DNA of 64,000 bases from Chlorops oryzae (taxonomy: Eukaryota; Arthropoda; Insecta; Diptera; Chloropidae), in NCBI GenBank assembly GCA_020466095.1, contig CM035806.1, positions 57,888,884-57,952,883 on the forward strand, written 5' to 3'. Shown here piece after piece: positions 55,709 to 64,000 of the stretch. The notes under the pieces are model-generated. The model was not told where the DNA came from, did not search any database, and saw nothing but the letters and a program-made list of their open reading frames with translations. Position numbers and translations under genes: made by a program. The number at the start of each line of letters is the position of its first letter. The stretch's first letter is position 1.

Positions 55709-55915
55709 TAAGTTTAGCTTGAAGCTCGAATTTCTTGCGATTTGGAAACAAATTAACAAAACTACTTTTGTGAATTAAAGTCTCGTACGCACTAAACACA
55801 AATATTTTAAAGAAATTTCAAAGCACCCCATATGATGACGCACACGCACTGTCGGAAATCGTTCACGCATTTGACGCTGCGTCTTGCATCTGACGCTTAT
55901 TTGGAAATGGCACTT

Positions 55916-56015
55916 AATACGGGTAGGCACAAAGTGGCACTATGATGCCACTTGCAAGAAATTTATCAAGGAAACCGGGCGTCGGCTTGGTTTTTTATAT
56001 AGCTTTAAAAGTTCA
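55916..56015 (+). pseudogene. Second copy of the unidentified C-terminal fragment
   Basis: Reads IRVGTKWHYDATCKKFIKET and then GRRLGFL in the frame that aligns with 51909-51996; the shared non-coding phrase TTTTTTATATAGCTTTAAAA follows both. Confidence 0.45.
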
Positions 56016-56199
56016 AAATGTAAGCCAAAGTGTATTTAATAAGGTGGTGGCACTGGCACATATGTTTTCTTCTTATTTTATTATTTTCCGGTTTTTTTTT
56101 TGTTGATTTTATTTTTAAAACTCAGATTTGAATGTCGCATATGTTGTTTACAAATTTGTTTTTGTATAGTGTGAGAGAACCCAGCAAACATTCTGAGTC

Positions 56200-56600
56200 T
56201 TAAAAGACTCATATATGAATCCTTATAGGAGTCGGAGCCCTCATAATGAACTCATTTAGGAGTCTTAAAGAGCGGTGTTTCCCTTCTTGCGAAGGTAGTC
56301 TTATATGAGTCCGAAGTCATATAACGAAGGGAAACATTTTGGAGTCATTCTGCTCTCATATCTGACTCTTATTTCCTTCTTATTATGGGCCATATATGAC
56401 TCCTATCGCACTCATATCTGACTATTTTTTCCACTCAAATAAGAGTCATATATGACTCATTCCTCACTCATATCTTACTCTTTTTGCCTATCATATAAAA
56501 AACATATATGACTCTTTCCGCACTCATATTTAACTATTTTTTCCGATCATATAAAAGACATATATGAATTCTATCGCACTCATATATATGAGTTTAAAAA
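56200..56600. repeat. Degenerate tandem repeat of CATATATGACTC type
   Basis: Units of roughly 55-60 bases, each with CATATATGACTC, CGCACTCATAT and ACTATTTTTTCC, recur about five times from 56.34 to 56.58 kb. The flanking 56.2-56.33 kb holds the related AGTCTTATATGAGTC words. It is non-coding. Confidence 0.7.
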
Positions 56601-56720
56601 GACTTAAAAATTTTGAGTGATATATATATTCGTATGCTGTAAAAAAATTTATTGATCAATATACACATTTCTCGATTTTTACATATTTATAATTTCAAGT
56701 ATATTTTTTAATGTTCATAT

Positions 56721-57840
56721 TAGAGCTGGGCGCGTGATGTGAATTTTACAGTGTCACAATGTGTCACTGTTACTCACGGCGTGAGCGTGATATGAAAATC
56801 ACGAAAAGTCCGTGCATGTGAGTGAGTAAGAAAATCGTGATTTTTACCGTGCGTGAGAGAAATATCACGCACGCACGGAATACTCACGAAAATAAAAGTA
56901 TTCATAAATTGAAAGTAGGCATTGAGTAGGATATATATAATATATCGTCAGCAAAAATATTTTAAATTGTATTTGCTATTCATGAATTCATTTCATTCAT
57001 TGAATTGAGCTCACGATGAATGGACCGAGCAAAAAGTAGATCATTGAAAATGATTTGAAAAACGATCCATCCAATCCTCGGTATACATTTTTTACGCCGG
57101 CGAAATCGAAAAGCGAAGTTTGGACAAAGTTTCAAGTAGTAAAATTTGAGAGCATTGTCCAAAACTTTGCACAATGCAAAATGTGTAAGAAGATTTTAGC
57201 CTACACACAAAAAGGCGGTACAGGAAGCTTATTGCGACATTCTTGCAATTTGCCGGGAAGCGATGATAGACAACGTAGCAAGACGGATGTCGCACTTACG
57301 AAGGTTAACGAAAATGTGAAAAACGAAGTTATAAACGCCCAATTGAATTTTATTGCTAAGGACTTGAGACCGCTTAGTGTTGCAGAAGGTAGGTATTCAC
57401 TGCAATAAATATATTTAGAATGTTACAGAAACTTTAAGCCAAACATGCCCATCATTAATCTTTAAAAATAATGCATTTTTTAATACATTCCGAGAATTTA
57501 TTTAAACTAACCTTTTACCTGTTTAGGTATGCCTCTAAGTTTTCGGGACACCCTGTATAAGTACATAAGCACTAAAAAAATTTTTTGTAAATTATAGGAG
57601 CTGGATTTAAATGTAGATAAACTATTGGCCAGCAGGCGCGCGCTAAACCGAACTTTAATTCCGGAAAAATACGAACAAGTTAAAGATAGAATGGAGATAA
57701 TTTAAAAAAACAACCACTTAGCTTTCACAACGGACATGTGGACTGATGAGTATACACAGAGAAGTTTTATTACAGTAACCTCACATTTTATTATTGGTGG
57801 AGGGTACGAGCGTTTTCCGTCCGTGGCACTGCGTCTTTCC
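56721..57840 (+). pseudogene. hAT transposase relic (BED finger and start of catalytic core)
   Basis: 57055-57390 encodes a BED zinc finger (CKMCKKILAYTQKGGTGSLL with RHSC) and AQLNFIAKDLRPLSVAEG. After a gap of about 200 bases that starts GGTAGGTA and ends TTATAG (a possible intron), homology resumes with RRALNRTLIPEKYEQVKDRM and, after one TAA, FTTDMWTDEYTQRSFITVTS, the catalytic DxW region of hobo/Hermes-like enzymes. The element is cut off at about 57840 by a LINE. A possible 5' end TAGAGCTGGGC and CACG/CGTG subterminal repeats lie at 56721-56890. Confidence 0.8.
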
Positions 57841-57849
57841 GGACTATTG

Positions 57850-59420
57850 TGCCAAACCCGTTGCTGCTCTAGAGTATCTTATCTACTCCGGTAATGTCTA
57901 GAAAGATTTTCACTCTTCCTATATACAATTCCACCAGTTCTGTCTGTTGGATGATTTCCCTGCCCAGTATAGACCTCCTTTGTCTATGTAGCGCCGGGCA
58001 TTCTGCCAGGATGTGCACTGAGGTTTCCTCCTCTTCCAGGCAGAATCTACACTCATCGCTGTTGGATAGTTCCAGTCGCTTTTTATGTTTATTTAGAAGG
58101 GCGTGCCCACTGATTATAGCTACCATTGTTCTCAGTTCAGATCTGTTTAAACAAAGTAGATATTCGGATTTCTTCTCCATGTATCTAGGAAAGAATAGTT
58201 TGGTGCATGTTTGACCAGCCGTGCGAGACCACATCCGGTTTGCTTTGTCCAGAAACTCCAAGTATACGGTCCGAGTGAAGTGCGATCTGCTGACACTAAG
58301 TATTGGCTCTGGACCATAGGGAGGCCTTGCTGCTCCCTCCTTCGCCAGTCTGTCCGCTTCTTCGTTTCCTTCGTGACCGCAGTGTGCAGGTATCCAGTGT
58401 AGCGTCACTTGATTCCTGCTAGGTAGTTCCTGAAGTACATTAACTGTTTCCCAGACTAGCATCGAGTTCACTGCAGGGCCTTTAAGGCTGCCTGACTGTC
58501 TGTCATTATGTATATGGTTTTACCATCCATACTTAGGTTTATGAGGTGTCTGGTGCATAAGTTAATCGCTAGCATCTCTGCTTGGAAAACCGTAGCATAT
58601 TCTCCGAGGCTTATACTTTCTCCATACCCCGAGCTATGTATTCCCGCTCCTGCTCCGGTTTCGGTTTTGGATCCGTCGGTATACCAGACTATTGCATCGT
58701 CAGGAGGAGTGACTCTATTTGCACTCCAACTGTCCCTTTCCGGAATCACGATGATGTATCTCTTGTCCAGAGAGTGTTTTGTGAGGATTCTGTCCAATAA
58801 CATCATGAAGTCTTTATTATTCATCCTCTTCTCTAATAAAGACAGATGGCCCTTGGAAGTCTTTTTGAGCTTCACTCCGCCCAAATGAAACAGTATGTGC
58901 AGGGCCAGCATTGCAGTTTTCTGTACTTGCACCTCCAGCGGCATCATATGTAACATGGTGTTTAATGCTGCCGAGGGAGTGGTCTTCAGACATCCTGTTA
59001 TGCTGGAGCTGGCCGGTCTTTGAACTCTACCCAACTTAGTGACTGTTGCTTTCTCTTCCGTCTTCTCCCACCAGACGAGTGAGCCGTAGGTAATTAGTGG
59101 CAATATGATCAGGGAGTATAATTTAAGCAGCCATTTCGGTTGCACTCCCCAATTCCTGCCACAGAGTCTTTTGCTGATCCAAAGTGCATTAGTCGCTCTT
59201 TTCGTCAGCCTGTCAATATGGGAACCCCAGTTCAGTTTGCTGTCTAGTGTAATCCCAAGGTATTTAACCTCATCTGTGTATTGTATGTTTTTCCCATAAA
59301 TCATTAGCTGTTTAAGGTGATATTTCCTTTTCATGGTGAAAGGAACAACGTTGGTTTTGTCCGGGTGGACAGATAGTCCCTGTTTGAGAAACATATTGAT
59401 CACTTTGGTTTGCATTGAAC
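57850..59420 (-). mobile_element. Non-LTR retrotransposon, RT end plus RNase H, 5'-truncated
   Basis: On the - strand the 58468-59553 frame carries GLSVHPDKTNVVPFTMKRKY and VKYLGITLDSKLNWGSHIDR (after the RT active site), then an RNase H start WYTDGSKTETGAGAGIH and MTDSQAALKALQ. After a +1 frameshift near 58470, frame 57869-58471 gives TLHWIPAHCGHEGNEEADRL and a CCHC-like end (CRFCLEEEETSVHILAECPA). An encoded RNase H points to the I/R1/LOA group, not Jockey. The catalytic part of RT is missing where the BEL element begins. Confidence 0.85.
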
Positions 59421-59782
59421 AAGCATATCGAATTCGGTACTCAGAATTGCATAAAATATGATTGATATGAGGTTCAGACGAATGCAGTTCGCGTGGGAAA
59501 CTGCATATCAGCAAAATGTAAGAAAAGCTAACAAACCACCGCGGCAATGTCACTGCACGTTGCTCACTAAATACACTAAAATTATTTTATTAGAAGTAAG
59601 CAAAATTTATGTATAAAAATGCACTTTTAGTCAATAAAGAGCAGTTCAATCAAAACCATTGAATTTGAATGTTAACTTCCGGATCGACGCTCAAGTGTGT
59701 TCGTTCCACATTAGTAACAGAATTTGGTGCCTGGATCGACGCTCAAGTGTGTTCGTTCCACATAAGAATTGAATTCTGTACA
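59420..59782 (+). repeat. 5' LTR of the BEL/Pao element
   Basis: Contains a TATA-like TATAAAAATGCAC at about 59611, AATAAA at about 59634, and a 31-base direct repeat (GGATCGACGCTCAAGTGTGT and on) at 59681 and 59733. It ends in CA just before TGGTGACCCCGAAAATTC (59783 on), a primer-binding-site position. The left edge is inferred from where LINE homology stops. Confidence 0.65.
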
Positions 59783-62700
59783 TGGTGACCCCGAAAATTC
59801 AAAAGAATCTTTTAAATTCGAACGCGTAAACGTAAAATCGAAAAATCGCAAGTGAAATTAAGAAAAGTTCGTCGCGTTTTTTAATCGCATAAAACCATAC
59901 GGAGTCGAAAGATATTCATCATAATCAACATTTCATCAACGATGGCATCAATTCAAAGGCAGCAGGAACTAGGTTCCTTAATCGAGAAAGTTATCGCGAA
60001 TTTCAAAAAAGATGGCAAAGACCGCAAGACACCAGAGTACCTGGAAGAACGTATAAGACGACTACAAGAGCTGGCAAATGAATTTCATCGTAATCATAAG
60101 GAAATTCTGGCTAAAAAAGAAGTCGCAGCGGAAGATGACTATTTCATGGAAAATTATTATGACAAGATGAACGACTTGGTAATCCGGTACATCAAAATAA
60201 TGGAAGGTCTAAGCATGGAACACGTTTTAATGGATGGCGGTGCTGTAGGTGGTGAATTCGACAGTCGCAGGGGCGCAGGTTCTACAACGAAGGTGCAACA
60301 ATCCAAATCTCAACCAAACACGAATGAAAATGGAACTCTAAGCACGAAGACGCAGAAGTTATTAAGAAACCAAAAGGCATTAGTTAAGGCGCTAAATCGC
60401 AACATCGAAGAGATCAATGCTCAAGCTCATATGGAGCATCCAAATACGTGGTACATGTTGAAATCTGGCATCCTGGAAAAATATTTGTCGGAGTTCACTC
60501 AAAACAATGACGTCCTCTGGGAATCCACAACGGACGACCACATTCTCGAATATACACCAGAATTATTCTATGAAATGGAGTCGAAGGTGGCATCAGTCCT
60601 AGTGGAGCTTCGACAACACATTCCAAAAGAGGATCAGGCAGCTAGACCACAAGAATCATCGAATCATCATGACAACGAGATTCTTCTGCCCAGAATTTCT
60701 GTGCCGACATTTAATGGCAACTATTTGCAGTGGATGGCCTTCAAGGATCTATATACTGAGATCGTTCACACAGCAAATATCAGCGATGCAAGAAAAATGC
60801 ACTATTTAACCCAAGCTCTCGCGGGGGAACCTAAAAAACTAATACAGCACCTTCCAGCGATCGGAGGGAACTACACTGCGGCCTGGTCCATTTTAATAAA
60901 CAGGTACGACAACCAAAGGTTGCTTGTTACAACACTGCTGAACAAGTTACTAACGCAGCCAACCACTAAGTCCGAGTCATCATCGTCCCTCAAGACATTG
61001 CACGACGTAACACATGAATGTATGCATGGCCTGGCAGCGCAACGCCTTCCGGTTCACTATTGGGATACAATTGTGGCACATATTGTTCTCAAAAAACTGG
61101 ACCAGGCCACCCAAACGTCATTCGAGCAAGGCCTGGACGACAACCGGCGATTGGTTACTCTTGAAGAAGTGTTAAAGTTTCTTGAACGCAGGTTCCAATC
61201 ACTAGAAGTCCGAGGAAAAGGCGACTCGTCTTCCAAAACAGTTGCTGCATATGTGGAGAATGACAGCAAATGTAAGGTCTGCAACAAAGACACTCATCCG
61301 ATCTACCAATGTGGCAAATTTACAAGCTCAACGTGCAAAGAAAGGTGGCAGTTGGTGAATCAGCATAAGCTCTGCGTGAACTGTCTTAAACCAGGACACT
61401 CATCCAATAAATGTAAACGACAACACTGCACCAAGTGTACCAAAAAACACAACACGTTACTTCACGCTGAAAACTCCTATCAGACAGCAAAAAGGTCAAC
61501 GGAGCAGGATGGGGCTAAGCAAACTGACACAGCTCAAAACAATAAGAACGCAAGCAAGCAGCCTGACGTCACCACGGCCAGCGATACAACAAAGGTTAGC
61601 CTGCTCGCCAACAGCAACGAAATCAACGAACACTACGTATTACTTGGAACAGCCTTAATAGATTTGGTAACAGCTGATGGACAACGAATTGAATGCCGAG
61701 CTCTATTAGACTCCTGCTCCCAGGTCAACCTAATTACGGAACGGCTATTAAAGAAACTAGAAGGAACTACCAGAGCCGACCCAACGTGTGTAGAGGGAGT
61801 CGGAGTAACAGAAAACACGGTTCTTCATCGCACCACAATTCATCTGAGATCAAAATACAACAAGTTCAGTGCCACCGTAGATGCTCATGTACTTCCAAAA
61901 ATCGTCTCCAACCAACCGTCTCACAAGATACAAATTGACGATTGGAACATTCCAAATGAGTTAAATCTGGCGGACCCCACTTTTTCTAGGCCAGGACGTA
62001 TCGACTGCTTACTAGGAGCGGAACTTTATTTGGACCTTCTTACAAAAGGCAGGAAGAGGCTATCCGAGAATCTTCCAACACTCCAGAACACGGTTTTTGG
62101 ATGGATAATTGCAGGCAGTATCACCAGTCCCCACTCCAATATAGCCACATGTGGAGTGTGTACAACACAGGAGCTTGAGGATACTATTTCGAAATTCTGG
62201 CAGCTTGAAGACACACCGCACTCGAGCACGTCGCTTACAGAGGATGAACTACGCTGCGAATCTCACTTTGCACAACACACGACGAGGTCAAACGCGGGAA
62301 AATATGTAGTCAAGTTGCCTCTCAAGGAGCATCCATCAGTCTTGGGGAAGTCAAAAGCCATAGCATACAGCAGGTTCATGTCTTTGGAGAGGAGATTGAC
62401 CCAAAATCCATCACTAAGAGCACAATACACGCACTTCATGATGGAATACGAAAAATTGGGGCACATGACTGAAATCGACCCAAAGCAAGAACTTCTTATG
62501 CATTATTTCATCCCTCATCATTGTATTCTCCGACCAGAAAGTACAACTACAAAATTAAGAGTAGTGTTTGATGCGTCTGCTAAGACGACAAATGGATTGT
62601 CACTCAACGACATCATGTACATCGGACCCACTGTCCAAAGCGAACTCTTTTCCCTCCTGCTACGTTTTAGAATTCATAAATATGTTCTAAAAAACAGATG

Positions 62701-64000
62701 TGGAAAAGATGTATCGTCAGATATGGGTCAATGAGGACGATCGGAAACTGCAGCTGATAATGTGGAGGAACAGCCTGACTGAAAATCTGAAGTACTATCA
62801 ACTTAATACAGTGACATACGGAACACGGGCGGCTCCATATCTCGCAACACGCTGCTTGAATCAATTAGCCGATGAATATCAACACCAATTTCCTCTTGGG
62901 GCAGCATCACTTAAAGCAGATTTTTATGTAGATGACGGACTTTTGGGCGCAGACTCTTTGCGAGAAGCTCTGGAAATGCAGCAACAACTAATTGATGTTC
63001 TTCAAAGAGCTGGAATGCAACTCCGAAAATGGTGTGCAAACAGTCCAAAATTACTGCATGGGATTCCCGCAGGAGACCAAGAAATTGACCTTAATTTTGA
63101 CTCTCAAGAAACTCAAGCCACCAAAACCTTAGGTCTGACGTGGCTCCCCAAAACGGATGTTTTTTGCATAAAAACAAACCTCAAAAGAAGAACAACGACC
63201 ACTAAAAGAAGCATGACCTCTGACTTGGCCCGCATTTTTGACCCATTAGGATTGGTCGGTCCGGTAGTGGTTACTGCAAAAATTCACATACAGCAATTAT
63301 GGCAGCTTAAAATCGACTGGGACTCGGATCTTCCGTTGGAAATTCAACAACGATGGATGCAGTTGCAAGACGACCTGCCAGCACTGGACAATGTTAAAAT
63401 TTCGCGACACGTGCTTAGTCAGCAAGGTCAGCTGAACATACAACTGCATGCTTTCGCTGATGCATCCGAGAAGGCATACGGTGCGGCAATCTACATCAGG
63501 TCTGTGCAAAAGGATAAAACGATTAAGCTGAACTTACTTTGTTCCAAGTCACGCGTGGCACCACTAAAGCAGCAAACGATTCCACGTTTGGAACTATGCG
63601 CCGCCCTGTTAGCAGCCGAGCTAATGACAAGAGTAAAAGGTGATTTGAACTACCAAAATAAGGCAAGTTACCTGTGGACAGATTCACAAATCGTGCTTTC
63701 ATGGATAAACAATCATCCAGGCACGCTTCCAGTTTTTGTTGCACACCGAATTATAAAAATTAATCAGTTGACGAGGCCAGAGCAATGGCGACACGTGCCA
63801 TCCAAGCAAAACCCAGCAGATTTGCTCTCAAGAGGAATAAAACCGAGAGAATTGGCCACGTGCCATATGTGGTTCTTTGGACCATTATTCTTATATGAGC
63901 CTGAGCCTAGGTGGCCACCTCCCTTCAACAGGGAATTAGTCATTGAAAATAGTCCAGCAACGGTAGCCATAACGTCAAAACAGGCAGACTTGGCAGAGGA
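59783..64000 (+). mobile_element. BEL/Pao LTR retrotransposon internal region, runs off right edge
   Basis: From the primer-binding site to the window end this is one element, gag and pol in a single reading direction, apparently inserted into a LINE. Integrase and the 3' LTR must lie beyond the window. Confidence 0.92.
59942..64000 (+). CDS. BEL/Pao gag-pol polyprotein, one frameshift, incomplete
   Basis: A 930-codon frame starts at ATG 59942. Order: coiled N-terminal gag; the BEL/Pao gag core (LPRISVPTFNGNYLQWMAFK); zinc knuckles (CKVCNKDTHPIYQC, CVNCLKPGHSSNKC); an aspartic protease-like segment (ECRALLDSCSQVNLIT, with DSC where DSG/DTG is usual); then RT. The frame breaks near 62690 in a run of six A; RT continues in the +1 frame from about 62693 (EKMYRQIWVNEDD, active site FYVDDGLLGA), followed by RNase H (LHAFADASEKAYGAAIYI, LWTDSQIVLSWI), open to the window edge. 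A single-base length change in an A run is the only lesion seen, so this is a young copy, or the base is a sequencing error. Confidence 0.9.

Larger units (their letters stand above)
54751..55812. mobile_element. Fold-back element, second copy, with two inserts
   Basis: Begins CCAATAAGCACAACGAGTTC and follows the 52765 copy through the GGGAGTCACCTTTTTACGCG and AACGGTTCTAAT segments to ACACAAATATTTTAAAG, but lacks the right arm. It contains a 32-base poly(A) run (about 55091-55122), a MITE (55176-55585) and a mariner end (55633-55708). Confidence 0.75.

Noticed and set aside
57894..58402. Frames on + strand over the LINE
   Set aside because: Antisense to the RNase H region; the - strand carries the clear motifs.
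1..64000. CRISPR arrays, bacterial operons or defence systems
   Set aside because: The window is animal nuclear DNA with spliced genes and insect transposons; direct repeats seen are microsatellites, DINE units or transposon duplications.

Overview
This window is eukaryotic and comes from a fly (Diptera, most likely a higher brachyceran). The evidence is an intron-rich orthologue of the Drosophila retinal phosphatase gene rdgC, short 50-65 base introns beside very long ones, AT-rich intergenic DNA, and fly-type transposons (mariner, DD37E mariner, Jockey-clade LINEs, Ty3/gypsy, BEL/Pao, hAT, Helitron/DINE-like repeats with GGGCGTGGC motifs). The protein is clearly diverged from the D. melanogaster version, so I would not call this D. 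melanogaster. I cannot name the species.

The only confidently functional host gene is rdgC on the + strand, with 14 coding exons from 12491 to 50849 (about 734 residues). Every splice phase closes. The protein has an N-terminal IQ motif, a PPP-family Ser/Thr phosphatase domain and C-terminal EF-hands, the layout of a Ca2+/calmodulin-controlled PPEF phosphatase that dephosphorylates rhodopsin. The far left edge holds a second, unidentified open frame on the - strand that runs out of the window.

Layout: 1-12490 is intergenic DNA with a 0.6 kb hexamer microsatellite, several fold-back elements (MITEs), a dead mariner and Helitron-like repeats. 12.5-12.8 kb holds exons 1-2. Intron 2 (22.7 kb) is a transposon graveyard: a Helitron-like repeat, two MITEs, a Tc1 relic, a small LTR element, a MITE carrying a solo LTR, a decayed gypsy element already hit by two Jockey-type LINEs and then tandemly duplicated as a 6 kb block, and a second deleted gypsy element. 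Exons 3-14 (35.5-50.8 kb) are interrupted by a Jockey fragment, a nearly intact DD37E mariner, a TA-flanked MITE close to exon 7, and a 5.9 kb intron with two tRNA-derived SINEs. 51-57 kb is nested fold-back and hAT-type DNA. 56.7-64 kb is a hAT transposase relic, then a LINE with RT and RNase H, then a BEL/Pao retrotransposon that runs off the right edge.

I found no bacterial-type system, CRISPR array or defence island. The most interesting material is structural: a covarying 3' stem-loop shared by Jockey-type LINEs, the recent 6 kb tandem duplication, reconstructable nested insertions with exact target-site duplications, and several apparently unnamed MITE/SINE families. All calls come from reading the sequence; no database search was run.
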